Shown in pieces: positions 1 to 8,452 of a stretch of DNA of 64,000 nt. Both the position numbers and the translations under genes were made by a program. The stretch lies in assembly GCA_000335715.1 (NCBI GenBank), contig AMYZ01000004.1, positions 1 to 64,000 of the forward strand, given 5' to 3'. The notes under the pieces were generated by a model. That model made no database searches, was not told the origin of the DNA, and saw only the letters and a program-made list of their open reading frames with translations. This stretch comes from a beta proteobacterium L13. GTDB taxonomy: Bacteria; Pseudomonadota; Gammaproteobacteria; Burkholderiales; Chromobacteriaceae. Within the stretch, counting starts at the first letter, position 1, and every line of letters starts with the position of its first letter.

Positions 1-475
1 GGGGGCTGCTCGAAACCCCGTGCCAAACGGCCCGCCCCAGGCGCCGCCGAACTCGCCCCTTGCTAACGGCGCGGGGCTCAAACAAATCGGCGTCTTAAAA
101 CCTGGGGCAAACCGTTTGACCCGGCTCGCGCCAACGGGATGGGGCGGCGCCGGTGCGGTTCTATTAATTGACTGGTTTGTGCGCTTTGGGCTTTGAATGC
201 TTTTGTAGCCTTAAAAGGTTGGCCGCAAACATTTACGTTACTGCGGCCAACTTTGTGCTGCGACCCATGCCCCCTTGGGGTGCGCCGGTAAAAAGTCTGC
301 AGCAAGGATTGTGCTGAGCGAATCAAAGATTCGCACGCGCAAGCGGCCGATTTGTTTGAGCCCGGAGCCGTTAGCGTAGGGCGAGTTCGGCAGCGCCTTG
401 CGGTGGGCTTTTTGCCGGGGTTTCGCGGACCGCGGGGGCGAGGGGTCTGCGTGCGAATCTTTGATTCGCTCAGCG
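1..475. repeat. Intergenic inverted-repeat region
   Basis: No credible gene is seen in 1-888. The stretch from about 1-90 returns as an imperfect reverse complement at about 347-435; the best matching part is 41-90 against 347-397. Inside this, a short palindromic word built on GCGAATC/GATTCGC occurs at 319-335 and again in inverted orientation near 450-472. ORFs that cross it have arginine/proline-rich shadow composition. It looks like a degraded extragenic repeat pair. Function unknown. Confidence 0.55.
217..254. repeat. GTTGGCCGCA inverted-repeat hairpin
   Basis: A forward copy of the 10-mer GTTGGCCGCA (near 218-227) is followed after about 14 bases by its reverse complement (242-251). 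Flanking A and T bases extend the stem. This is one of three such pairs in the first 800 bases and resembles the paired DNA uptake sequences that act as terminators in Neisseria. Confidence 0.6.
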
Positions 476-611
476 ATAGAAAGGGGGCGGCGACCCGCCC
501 CCTTCCTGCCTGCCGGGCGGAACCGGCTGTAATTATCATCCGCGTAGCGGATACAAAGCCCATCCTTCCTGCGAATCTACCAATCAAATTCCCACGATCA
601 CCGTGCCCCGC

Positions 612-654
612 AAAGTTGGCCGCATGCCTTTATGGTATAGCGGCCAACCTTTTT
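612..654. terminator. GTTGGCCGCA hairpin with T-tract, possible terminator
   Basis: AAAGTTGGCCGC (near 612-623) pairs with GCGGCCAACCTTT (near 641-653) around a loop of about 17 bases, and a run of T follows on the plus strand. The second copy has one mismatch outside the core. This is a plausible rho-independent terminator built from two copies of the over-represented word. Confidence 0.5.
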
Positions 655-751
655 GTTTTGTGTGCCGCTGCGCGGCGTAATTGCATGCCGCTTTCCGCGC
701 GGCTGCGCCTTGTTCGGCCTGTGATCCACTTCCTCACTGCACTCATCAAGC

Positions 752-783
752 TTGGCCGCATTCGGTCACGTGGTTGCGGCCAA
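752..783. repeat. Third GTTGGCCGCA-type inverted pair
   Basis: TTGGCCGCA (752-760) and TGCGGCCAA (775-783) form a third hairpin with a 14-base loop, about 100 bases upstream of the solute-binding protein gene. No T-tract follows. Confidence 0.5.
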
Positions 784-888
784 CCGCTACCCGGTCCGCG
801 GGGTATTTTTCGTGGTATTCAGCCTGCTGGCGTGATGAGCAGTGCAAAATTTCGATATGATGATGGCAGATGCCATTCGGGATATGCC

Positions 889-1641
889 ATGTTCAAACCG
901 GTGCTTTTATGCTTGCTGCTGCTATTGCCGTGCGCGCACGGCCTGGCCTTGCGTATTGCTACCGGTGAGCTGCCACCCTACGCCACGCAGGAGCGGCCGG
1001 ATCAAGGGGTGGCGTTGCAGATTGTGCGCCGTGCCTTTGTGCTGGCAGGTCATTCGGTGGAATACCATTTCATGCCCTGGACGCGGGCGCTGGAGGAAAC
1101 CGCTAGCGGCCGCTGGGATGCCTCGGCGTACTGGGGGTACAACGCCGAGCGTAATGCCCGCTTTCTGAGTAGTGACACCGTGCTGGTCGAGCAGTGGGTG
1201 TTTGTTCACCGTCGTGACATGCGCTTTGACTGGAAGGTGCTGCCAGACCTGCAGCCTTACCGCGTGGCGACGATTGCCAATTACACCTACACCCCCGAGC
1301 TATGGCAGCTGCTGCACCAGGGGCGGCTGCGGGGGGATGCCACGCCGGATGACGCGCTGGCCTTGCGCAAGCTGCTGGCGCGGCGGGTGGATGTGGTGCC
1401 GATAGAGCGCAATGTGGCGTGCTATTTGCTGGCCAGGCACTTTACGATGGCGCAGGCAGAGAAGCTGCATGTTCACCTGCGCTTGCTGACAGACCAGTTC
1501 ACTACCCACTTGCTATTGCCACGGGCGTTGCCGGGTAGCGCGGCCTTGCTGGCGGATTTCAACCGGGGTTTGCAGCGGCTCAAGGCGAGTGGCGAGCATG
1601 CGCGCCTGATAAAAGGGGTAGATTGCCCGCGTGGCTGGTAA
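889..1641 (+). CDS. Periplasmic amino-acid-type solute-binding protein
   Basis: A 250-residue protein of the SBP_bac_3 (ABC transporter substrate-binding, family 3) type. The start at 889 gives a clean signal peptide: MFKPVLLCLLLLLP, then a small-residue cleavage area before LRIATGELPPYA. The N-terminal 'ATGELPPY' strand and the 'ALEETASGRWDA' region fit the family. Such proteins either feed an ABC importer or stand alone, as seems to be the case here, since no permease or ATPase is adjacent. Length (about 230 mature residues) is usual. An in-frame extension to 352 crosses repeat DNA and is rejected. The ligand cannot be told. Confidence 0.7.
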   Translation: MFKPVLLCLLLLLPCAHGLALRIATGELPPYATQERPDQGVALQIVRRAFVLAGHSVEYHFMPWTRALEETASGRWDASAYWGYNAERNARFLSSDTVLVEQWVFVHRRDMRFDWKVLPDLQPYRVATIANYTYTPELWQLLHQGRLRGDATPDDALALRKLLARRVDVVPIERNVACYLLARHFTMAQAEKLHVHLRLLTDQFTTHLLLPRALPGSAALLADFNRGLQRLKASGEHARLIKGVDCPRGW

Positions 1642-1693
1642 CGGGGCGGGTGAGGCGGGTTTTGCCCAGGAGGGGCGGTGTGGTGCACCATGC

Positions 1694-1724
1694 AAAAAGC
1701 CCGCTGCTTGCGCAACGGGCTTTT
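1694..1724. terminator. Bidirectional intrinsic terminator
   Basis: AAAAAGCCCG and CGGGCTTTT form a stem around a short GC-rich loop, with A-tract on one side and T-tract on the other. It can end both the plus-strand solute-binding gene and the minus-strand tRNA pair. Confidence 0.75.
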
Positions 1725-1728
1725 GTCT

Positions 1729-1804
1729 TGGCGTCCCCACGGGGATTCGAACCCCGGTTACCGCCGTGAAAGGGCGATGTCCTAGGCCTCTAGACGATGG
1801 GGAC
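1729..1804 (-). tRNA. tRNA-Glu (UUC)
   Basis: The minus strand reads GTCCCCATCGTCTAGAGG as 5' acceptor and D arm, an anticodon loop CTTTCAC with anticodon TTC, a T-arm GGTTCGAATCC, and a 3' acceptor ending GGGGACG plus encoded CCA. The 76-base cloverleaf folds without gaps. Confidence 0.95.
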
Positions 1805-1846
1805 TTATCCATCAAACCTGCCAGGCGGCAGATTCTTGTCTGTTAG

Positions 1847-1922
<76 letters not shown>

Positions 1923-1966
1923 ACTGAGGCGTTACCGCGTTGTGTGTTGGTCACAACGTGGGGCGC

Positions 1967-1995
1967 ATAATAGACGCCCGTTTTGGGTGTGTCAA
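1967..1995 (-). promoter_or_regulatory. Promoter of the tRNA-Ala/tRNA-Glu transcript
   Basis: On the minus strand, TTGACA (1995-1990), a 17-base spacer and TATTAT (1972-1967) are followed by a GC-rich discriminator GCGCCCC. This is a near-consensus sigma-70 promoter of the stringently controlled stable-RNA type, about 45 bases upstream of tRNA-Ala. Confidence 0.85.
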
Positions 1996-2056
1996 GCGTG
2001 GTGCTGCATTTTTTTCGTTAAACGGCCGGTGCTGCGGTTTGCTGCCTACTTGCCTT

Positions 2057-2062
2057 TATAAT
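2057..2062 (+). promoter_or_regulatory. Perfect -10 box upstream of hpnC
   Basis: TATAAT lies 30 bases before the hpnC ATG. No good -35 is seen at the right distance, so the promoter call rests on the -10 alone. Confidence 0.4.
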
Positions 2063-2091
2063 GCGCGCTTTGATTCTGCCAGGTGCGTGCC

Positions 2092-2928
2092 ATGTCGGTA
2101 GGGCATTACGAAAATTTTCCGGTGGGTTCCATCCTGCTGCCACGGCGCATGCGCCGCGCGGTACACGCCATCTACCATTTTGCCCGCTACGCCGACGACC
2201 TGGCCGACGAGGGCGACGCGCAGCCGGCAGAAAGGTTGGCCGCACTGCAGGCGCTGCGCGACGAGCTGGGCCGTATCGAGGCCGGGCAGGCGCCGCAGAC
2301 GGCGCTGATGCAGCGCCTGGCCGCGGTGATAGCCGAATACACGCTGCCGCTGGCGCCTTTTTACGACCTGCTGTCGGCCTTTAGCCAGGACGTGGAAAAA
2401 ACGCGCTACCAGAATTTTGCCGAGCTGGTGGACTACTGCCGCCGTTCGGCCAACCCGGTGGGGCGGCTGATGCTGCACCTGTACGGCGAGCACGACCCGC
2501 GCAGCGTGGCCATGTCGGACGGCATCTGCACCGCGCTGCAGCTGATCAACTTCTGGCAGGATGTGGCAGTGGATTGGGACAAAGGCCGCGTGTATATCCC
2601 GCAGGAAGACCTGGCGCGCTTTCGCATCAGCGAGTCGCAGATCGCCGCGCGCGACGCCGGCGGCGTGTGGCCCATGCTGATGGACAAAGAAGTAAAGCGT
2701 GCGCTGGCCATGCTGGAAGCCGGCTCGCCGCTGGCGCTCAAGCTCAAAGGCCGCCTGGGGCTGGAGCTGCGCATGATTGTGCTGGGTGGCGAGCGCATAC
2801 TGAAAAAGATTCACGACGCCCGTGGCGATGTGCTGACACAGCGCCCGGTGCTGGTGTGGAAAGACTGGCTGTACATTATCTGGAAGGCGTTTAGCGCGCC
2901 GTACAGCAAAAAGAGGAGGCGGGCGTGA
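2092..2928 (+). CDS. hpnC: HpnC, hydroxysqualene synthase
   Basis: A 278-residue member of the squalene/phytoene synthase family. In the HpnCDE route HpnC turns presqualene diphosphate into hydroxysqualene. The two Asp-rich Mg-binding regions of the fold are visible: 'ARYADDLADEGD' near residue 26 and 'NFWQDVAVDWDKGRVY' near 155. The ATG at 2092 is preferred over an upstream GTG at 2083, because homologues start at MSVxHYENFPVGS. The gene overlaps hpnD by 4 bases (GTGA), giving translational coupling in a three-gene operon. Function is cytosolic to membrane-associated, supplying squalene for hopanoids or related lipids. Confidence 0.9.
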   Translation: MSVGHYENFPVGSILLPRRMRRAVHAIYHFARYADDLADEGDAQPAERLAALQALRDELGRIEAGQAPQTALMQRLAAVIAEYTLPLAPFYDLLSAFSQDVEKTRYQNFAELVDYCRRSANPVGRLMLHLYGEHDPRSVAMSDGICTALQLINFWQDVAVDWDKGRVYIPQEDLARFRISESQIAARDAGGVWPMLMDKEVKRALAMLEAGSPLALKLKGRLGLELRMIVLGGERILKKIHDARGDVLTQRPVLVWKDWLYIIWKAFSAPYSKKRRRA

Positions 2929-3770
2929 CCCCCCAACAATATTGCGAAGACAAAGCCGCCAATAGCGGCTCCAGCTTCTATAGCAGCTTCCGTTACCTGC
3001 CGGCCGACAAGCGCGATGCCATGGTGGCGCTGTACGCGTTTTGCCGCGAGGTGGACGACGTGGTAGACGAGATTCACGACGACAACGTGGCCCGTACCAC
3101 GCTGGCGTGGTGGCGCACCGAGCTGGCGGCGCTGTACGAGGGCACGCCCACGCACCCGGTGATGCAGGCGCTCAAGCCGCACGTGGCCGCGTTCGACCTG
3201 CCGCAAGCGTGGCTGGCCGAGATCATCGACGGCATGCAGATGGACCTGGATGTGCCGCGCTACAGCCGCTACAGCGACCTGCAGCTCTACTGCCACCGCG
3301 TGGCCGGCGTGGTGGGGCAGCTGTCGGCGCAGATTTTCGGCTACACCGACCGCGCCACGCTGAAATACGCGCACGAGCTGGGGCTGGCGTTCCAGCTGAC
3401 CAATATCATCCGCGACGTGGGCGAAGACGCGCGCCGTGGCCGCCTGTACCTGCCGGTGGAAGACCTGCAGCGCTTTGGCGTACCGGCTGCCGACATCATG
3501 GCCTACAAAGAATCGCCCGAGTTTGACGCGCTGATGCGCTTCCAGATCCAGCGTGCGCGCGAAAGCTACCAGAAAGCCTGGCAGCTGCTGCCGGCGGCCG
3601 ACCGCAAGGCCCAGCGCATCGGCCTGGTAATGGCGGCCATCTACCGCGCCACGCTGGATGAAATCGAGCTGGACGGCCCGCGCAAGGTGCTGAACCAGCG
3701 CCTGTCGCTGTCCCCTGGCCGCAAGCTGTGGCTGGCGTGGAAAACCGCTACCTTCGGCTACAAGCCTTGA
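2925..3770 (+). CDS. hpnD: HpnD, presqualene diphosphate synthase
   Basis: A 281-residue squalene/phytoene synthase paralogue that condenses two farnesyl diphosphates to presqualene diphosphate, the first step of the HpnCDE route. The first Asp-rich motif is 'FCREVDDVVDE' (near 39-49) and the second 'NIIRDVGEDARRGR' (near 160-173). Both are complete. The GTG start lies inside the hpnC stop region, and the 3' end overlaps the hpnE start. Length is typical. The pairing with HpnC and HpnE makes the assignment firm. Confidence 0.92.
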   Translation: MTPQQYCEDKAANSGSSFYSSFRYLPADKRDAMVALYAFCREVDDVVDEIHDDNVARTTLAWWRTELAALYEGTPTHPVMQALKPHVAAFDLPQAWLAEIIDGMQMDLDVPRYSRYSDLQLYCHRVAGVVGQLSAQIFGYTDRATLKYAHELGLAFQLTNIIRDVGEDARRGRLYLPVEDLQRFGVPAADIMAYKESPEFDALMRFQIQRARESYQKAWQLLPAADRKAQRIGLVMAAIYRATLDEIELDGPRKVLNQRLSLSPGRKLWLAWKTATFGYKP

Positions 3771-5059
3771 CCCCACGCGTTGCCATTATCGGTGCCGGCT
3801 GGGCCGGGCTGGCGGCAGCCATCGAGCTGGCGCCCGCGGCCCGTGTGGTGCTGTACGAGGCCGGCAAAGCCGCCGGCGGGCGGGCGCGGCGCGTGCCGCT
3901 GGGCGGCATGGCGCTGGATAACGGCCAGCACATCCTGATCGGCGCCTACCGTGAATGCCTGCGCCTGATGCGCACCGTAGGCGTGGATGTGGACGCACAG
4001 TTGGCCGCACAGCCGCTGGCCTGGCAGCAGGTAGATGGCATGGCCATGCGCTGCCCGGCCTGGCCGGCGCCGCTGCACTTGCTGGCGGGCTTGCTCACCG
4101 CCCGTGGCCTGCGCTGGCGCGACAAGCTGGCGTTGGCACGGCTGTTGACCTGGCTCAGGTGGCAGCGCTGGCAAATCGGGCAAGATGCGCCGGCGCAGGC
4201 ATGGTTGGCCGCACACGGCCAGAGCGAGGCGCTGCTGCAGCGTTTCTGGCAGCCGCTGATTCTGGCCACGCTCAACACGCCGCCGGCGCAGGCATCCATG
4301 CAGCTGCTGGCCAATGTGCTGCGCGACAGCCTGGGTGCGCCGTCGGCGCGTGACAGCCAGCTGCTGCTGCCGCGGGTGGATCTCTCTGCGCTGTTTGTCG
4401 ACCCCGCGCTGCAATGGTTAGCCGCACAGGGCGTAGCTACCCGGCTGGGCCAGCGCGTGGCGGCCTTGCAGCCCGAAAACGGTGGCTGGCGCGTGGATGG
4501 CGAGTATTTCGATGCCGTGCTGGTGGCAGTAGCGCCGTACCACGCCGCCGCCTTGCTGGATGATGCGCCGCTGAGCGCGCTGCTCAAGGCGTGGCAATAC
4601 CAGCCGATAACTACCCTGTACCTGCAGTTTGAGGGCAGGGTGCGGCTGCCCGCCGTGATGACCGGCCAGGCCAGCGGCGTGGGCCAATGGTGGTTCGACC
4701 GCCAGGCATTAAGCGGCGAGCCGGGGCTGGTGTCGGTGGTGATCAGTGCCGACGGCCCGCACGCCACGCTGGCGCGCGACGCGCTGCTGGCCGCGGTGCT
4801 GGGTGAAATGCAGCGCCATGTGCCAGATTTGCCACCGCTGAAGCAGCATTGGCAGATTACCGAGCAGCGCGCTACTTTTGCGGCCAACGTTAGCCTGGCA
4901 CGCCCGGCAGTGCGACTTGGCGTAGAATCCGCCTATCTCGCGGGCGACTGGCTGTGTGCCGACTACCCGGCCACACTGGAAGGGGCTGTGCGCAGTGGCG
5001 TCACGGCCGCCCGAACCCTCATGCAGGACTGGACTAAAAAGAATGACGCAAACGTTTGA
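3767..5059 (+). CDS. hpnE: HpnE, hydroxysqualene dehydroxylase (FAD)
   Basis: A 430-residue FAD-dependent amine-oxidase-fold protein that reductively removes the hydroxyl of hydroxysqualene to yield squalene. The N-terminus shows the Rossmann dinucleotide motif 'VAIIGAGWAGLAAAIEL', followed by 'GGRARR', typical of phytoene-desaturase-like enzymes. 'GQHILIGAY' matches the squalene-associated subgroup. The likely start is TTG at 3767, overlapping the hpnD TGA, because the motif begins only six residues later; an in-frame start at 3728 would lie within hpnD. No squalene-hopene cyclase gene is present in the window. Confidence 0.88.
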   Translation: MTPRVAIIGAGWAGLAAAIELAPAARVVLYEAGKAAGGRARRVPLGGMALDNGQHILIGAYRECLRLMRTVGVDVDAQLAAQPLAWQQVDGMAMRCPAWPAPLHLLAGLLTARGLRWRDKLALARLLTWLRWQRWQIGQDAPAQAWLAAHGQSEALLQRFWQPLILATLNTPPAQASMQLLANVLRDSLGAPSARDSQLLLPRVDLSALFVDPALQWLAAQGVATRLGQRVAALQPENGGWRVDGEYFDAVLVAVAPYHAAALLDDAPLSALLKAWQYQPITTLYLQFEGRVRLPAVMTGQASGVGQWWFDRQALSGEPGLVSVVISADGPHATLARDALLAAVLGEMQRHVPDLPPLKQHWQITEQRATFAANVSLARPAVRLGVESAYLAGDWLCADYPATLEGAVRSGVTAARTLMQDWTKKNDANV

Positions 5060-5795
5060 AAAAGATTATCTGGCTGGCCGCGTGGTGCTGGTTACCGGTG
5101 CTACCCAGGGCATAGGCCGCGAAACGGCGCTGGCCGCTGCCGCCCACGGTGCTACCGTAGTATTGCTGGCGCGCAGCGTGAAAGGCCTGGAAAAGGTATA
5201 CGACGAGATCGTAGCGGCGGGCGGCCCGGAGCCGGTAGCCATCCCGCTGGATCTGCTCAAGGCCAGCGATGACGACTTCAATACCATGGCCTACCAGATC
5301 AAGCACGCGGTAGGCCGCCTCGATGGCATCGTGCACTGCGCCGCGCACTTTTATGCGCTGTCGCCGCTGGTGGACCAGCGCATTGACGAGTGGATGAACC
5401 AGTACCGCATCAACACGGTAGCGCCGTTTGCGCTGACCCGTGCCTGCATGCCGCTGCTCACTACCGCAGCCGATGCCAGCGTGGTATTTGTGGGTGAAAC
5501 CCACGGCCAGCAGCCGGGGGCGTTCTGGGGCGCGTTTGGCGCATCCAAGGCCGGTGTGGGCTACCTGATGCAGGTAGCGGCGTCCGAGTGGGACGTGTAC
5601 CCGAACCTGCGTGTCAACCTGCTGGTGCCAGGCCCGGTGAACTCGCCGCAGCGTACGCGCACCCACCCGGGTGAAGCCAAGAGCGAGCGCGGCAACCTGG
5701 CCGACCTGATGCCGCACATGCTGTACTGGATAGGCAGCGCCAGCCGTGGCCGCAGTGGCGAAACCACGGTGCTGGATTTGCGCACTATTGCATAA
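5043..5795 (+). CDS. YciK-type short-chain dehydrogenase, catalytic residues changed
   Basis: A 250-residue short-chain dehydrogenase/reductase with an intact cofactor motif TGATQGIG near residue 19 and an overall match to the YciK subgroup. The start at 5043 lies inside hpnE, 17 bases before its stop. The usual active-site YxxxK reads 'FGASK', so the catalytic Tyr is Phe, and the position expected to hold the catalytic Ser falls in 'VGETHGQQPG'. NAD(P) binding is probably kept while ordinary SDR chemistry is doubtful. Role unknown. Coupling to hpnE may be positional only. Confidence 0.75.
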   Translation: MTQTFEKDYLAGRVVLVTGATQGIGRETALAAAAHGATVVLLARSVKGLEKVYDEIVAAGGPEPVAIPLDLLKASDDDFNTMAYQIKHAVGRLDGIVHCAAHFYALSPLVDQRIDEWMNQYRINTVAPFALTRACMPLLTTAADASVVFVGETHGQQPGAFWGAFGASKAGVGYLMQVAASEWDVYPNLRVNLLVPGPVNSPQRTRTHPGEAKSERGNLADLMPHMLYWIGSASRGRSGETTVLDLRTIA

Positions 5796-5804
5796 GGATA
5801 CTGA

Positions 5805-6467
5805 ATGCGGGCTTATCTGTTACTGCCCATGCTGGTGTTGCTCACCGGTTGCAACTGGGTCATGAATGTCAGCGGGCTGGCGGCCGAGTCCAACAAAGCG
5901 ATAGGTGCGTCTTGTCGGCAGACCGGCCGTTCGCTGGAGGAGTGTTACAACCGTAACCCCGACGCAGATAAGGCGCAGGTGTATGCCGGCTGGCGCGAAA
6001 TGCACGAGTACATGACCAAGAACAAGCTGGAAACGGTCACCCCGCCGCCCGACCCGACACCGCCGCCCCCGGCGGCGGAAGCATCGGCACCGCCCGCAGC
6101 GGCGGGTAGTGCTACGCACGACGACCCGGCTCAAAAAAAAAGTGATCAGCCTGTAGCCGCCCCCGCCGCACACGGCGGGGCAGCAGCGCCGGCACAAGGT
6201 GCTGCTGCTGCCCCGGCAGCGCCTGCAGGCAAACGCGTGATTACCAACGAAGAAGCCGAGGAGCTGGCCAAGCACGACCCGCTGATTGATTCCATCCTGT
6301 CTACCGTGCGCGGGGCCGAAAAAGCCGAAAATGCCGACAAAGGCGCCCCCAGTGCTACTGATAACCGTCTGCTGAATATCCTGAACGATCTGGAAGCCGA
6401 GAAAAGCGGCACCGCCCCGGCTGCCAAACCCGCGCCAGCCCCCGCCAAACCCGCCGCAACACATTAG
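5805..6467 (+). CDS. Putative lipoprotein with Pro/Ala-rich linker
   Basis: A 220-residue protein with a lipoprotein signal (MRAYLLLPMLVLLTGC, lipobox LLTGC, Cys16). A short globular part, 'ESNKAIGASCRQTGRSLEECY', contains two further Cys. A long low-complexity Pro/Ala segment follows (about residues 80-145), then an acidic helix and an Ala/Pro-rich end. It starts 9 bases after the preceding gene and may share its transcript. No family is recognised; it is probably anchored to a membrane facing the periplasm. Confidence 0.65.
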   Translation: MRAYLLLPMLVLLTGCNWVMNVSGLAAESNKAIGASCRQTGRSLEECYNRNPDADKAQVYAGWREMHEYMTKNKLETVTPPPDPTPPPPAAEASAPPAAAGSATHDDPAQKKSDQPVAAPAAHGGAAAPAQGAAAAPAAPAGKRVITNEEAEELAKHDPLIDSILSTVRGAEKAENADKGAPSATDNRLLNILNDLEAEKSGTAPAAKPAPAPAKPAATH

Positions 6468-6518
6468 CCTGCGCTGGCTGCCGTGACCTGACGGCAGTAC
6501 TGGCTCATAATTCCCCCC

Positions 6519-7889
6519 ATGGCAAAACTCAAGACGCAATATCAATGCGGCGAGTGCGGTGGCACCTCGCCCAAATGGCAAGGCCAGTGCCCGCACTGCG
6601 GCGCCTGGAACAGCCTGGCCGAAACCGTGGCCGCGCCGCCCGCTGCGGCGGCCAACGCCCGCTTCCAGAGCTGGACCGCGCAAACCCAGCCGGTGCAGCA
6701 GCTGTCGCAGGTACAGGCCGCCGAAGTGCCGCGCGAATCGTGCGGTATCGAAGAGCTGGACCGTGTACTGGGCGGCGGCATCGTGAAAGGGGCCGTCATC
6801 CTGCTGGGCGGCGACCCCGGCATTGGCAAATCCACGCTGCTGCTGCAGGCGCTGGCTACCATCGGTGCCAGCCGCAAGGTGCTGTACGTGTCTGGCGAGG
6901 AATCGCCGCAGCAGATTGCCCTGCGCGCCAGCCGCCTGGCGGTGGATGCCAGCCGCGTGCGGCTGCTGTCCGAAATCCGCCTGGAGGCCATCATCCCCGC
7001 GCTGCAGGCCGAAATGCCCGAAGTGGCGGTGATCGACTCCATCCAGACGCTGTATTCCGACCAGGTGACCTCGGCCCCCGGCTCGGTATCGCAGGTGCGC
7101 GAGTGCGCGGCGCAGCTCACGCGCATCGCCAAGCAAAGCGGCATCACCATTATTCTGGTGGGCCACGTCACCAAAGAAGGCTCGCTGGCCGGTCCGCGCG
7201 TGCTGGAGCACATCGTGGATACCGTGCTGTATTTCGAGGGCGATAGCCACTCCAGCTACCGCATGATCCGCGCCATCAAGAACCGCTTTGGCGCGGCCAA
7301 CGAGCTGGGCGTGTTCGCCATGACCGACCGCGGCCTGCGTGGCGTGTCCAACCCCTCGGCCATTTTCTTGTCCAGCTACCGCGATGACGTGTCCGGCTCC
7401 TGCGTACTGGTGACGCAAGAGGGCAGCCGCCCGCTGCTGGTGGAGATCCAGGCGCTGGTGGACGACGCGCATGGTTTCCAGCCCAAGCGCCTGAGCGTGG
7501 GCCTGGAACAAAACCGCCTGGCCATGCTGATGGCAGTGCTGAACCGCCACGCCAGCATTGCCTGCTTTGACCAGGACGTGTTCCTGAATGCCGTGGGCGG
7601 GGTGAAGATCAACGAACCGGCGGCCGACCTGGCGGTGATTCTGGCCATGGTATCGTCGCTGCGGAACAAGCCACTGCCCGAGAAGCTGGTGGTGTTTGGC
7701 GAAGTAGGCCTGTCTGGCGAGGTGCGCCCGGTGGCGCGCGGCCAGGAGCGCCTGAAAGAGGCCGCCAAGCTGGGCTTCGAGCGCGCCATCGTGCCCGCGG
7801 CCAACAAGCCGCGCCAGGACATAGAAGGCCTGGAAGTCATTGCGGTCGAGCGCCTGTCCGAGGCGGTCGATTTTTGCATTCGTCGCTAA
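6519..7889 (+). CDS. radA: DNA repair protein RadA/Sms
   Basis: A 456-residue RadA (Sms) branch-migration ATPase acting in recombination and repair, and in transformation in several bacteria. A four-cysteine zinc finger (C10, C13, C24, C27) opens the protein. The RecA-like core has Walker A 'GGDPGIGKST' (97-106) and the RadA-specific KNRFG motif (254-258). A C-terminal Lon-like domain follows ('DLAVILAMVSS', 'GEVGLSGEVRPV'). Length is standard. A hairpin at 6478-6497 and a CATAAT-like -10 near 6503 precede it, so it may have its own promoter. Confidence 0.96.
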   Translation: MAKLKTQYQCGECGGTSPKWQGQCPHCGAWNSLAETVAAPPAAAANARFQSWTAQTQPVQQLSQVQAAEVPRESCGIEELDRVLGGGIVKGAVILLGGDPGIGKSTLLLQALATIGASRKVLYVSGEESPQQIALRASRLAVDASRVRLLSEIRLEAIIPALQAEMPEVAVIDSIQTLYSDQVTSAPGSVSQVRECAAQLTRIAKQSGITIILVGHVTKEGSLAGPRVLEHIVDTVLYFEGDSHSSYRMIRAIKNRFGAANELGVFAMTDRGLRGVSNPSAIFLSSYRDDVSGSCVLVTQEGSRPLLVEIQALVDDAHGFQPKRLSVGLEQNRLAMLMAVLNRHASIACFDQDVFLNAVGGVKINEPAADLAVILAMVSSLRNKPLPEKLVVFGEVGLSGEVRPVARGQERLKEAAKLGFERAIVPAANKPRQDIEGLEVIAVERLSEAVDFCIRR

Positions 7890-7897
7890 GGAAGCCC

Positions 7898-8452
7898 ATG
7901 AGCCCCGAACAGATAGAAGCCGAGCGCCCCTGGCTGCTGCGCTACGCCCGTGCCCAGCTGCAAGACCAGGCTGCCGCCGAAGACGCGGTGCAGGAGGCCC
8001 TGTTGGCCGCACTGGAGGGGCGCGAGCGTTTTGCCGGCCAGGCCAGCGTGCGTACCTGGCTTATCTCCATCCTGCGTTTCAAGCTGGTGGATACCATACG
8101 CCGCCAGCAGCGCGAGGTAGCCACCGACCTGAGCGAAGACGCCGATCTGTCCGACCTGGATGGCCTGTTTGATGGCCAGGGCGCGTGGCAGCAGGCCGTG
8201 CGCGCCTGGGGCGTGCCGGAAGAAGGTCTGCTGGCCAAGCAGTTCTGGCAGGTATACCAGCACTGCGCGCAGGCCATGCCCAAGCGCACCGCCATGGTGT
8301 TTGCCATGCGCGAGGTCATGGATATGGACATCGCCGAGATTTGTCAGAATTTATCGATTACGGCGACTAATTGCTCTGTGATGTTGTACCGCGCGCGCAT
8401 GAGCTTGCGCGAATGCCTGGAGTTACGCTGGTTTCAGAAGGAGGGGGCGTGA
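7898..8452 (+). CDS. ECF-like RNA polymerase sigma factor
   Basis: A 184-residue sigma-70 family protein of two-domain ECF layout. Region 2 covers about residues 10-68 ('AAAEDAVQEALLAALEG' and 'SVRTWLISILRFKLVD', the -10/core-binding helices). Region 4 is at about 125-175 ('MDIAEICQNLSITATNCS', a helix-turn-helix). The ATG at 7898 has a GGAAG Shine-Dalgarno sequence, and an upstream ATG at 7874 lies in radA. The stop overlaps the next start (TGATG), pairing it with a candidate anti-sigma factor. Target genes unknown. Confidence 0.85.
   Translation: MSPEQIEAERPWLLRYARAQLQDQAAAEDAVQEALLAALEGRERFAGQASVRTWLISILRFKLVDTIRRQQREVATDLSEDADLSDLDGLFDGQGAWQQAVRAWGVPEEGLLAKQFWQVYQHCAQAMPKRTAMVFAMREVMDMDIAEICQNLSITATNCSVMLYRARMSLRECLELRWFQKEGA

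Noticed and set aside
352-888. N-terminal extension of the solute-binding protein to 352
   Set aside because: It runs through inverted repeats and hairpins, is Arg/Pro-rich, and a proper signal peptide begins at 889.
5820-8012. A 730-codon open frame on the minus strand across the lipoprotein and radA genes
   Set aside because: It is antisense to radA, whose motifs are complete. Composition is His/Arg/Gly-rich with no family motif. Long antisense frames are common at this GC content.
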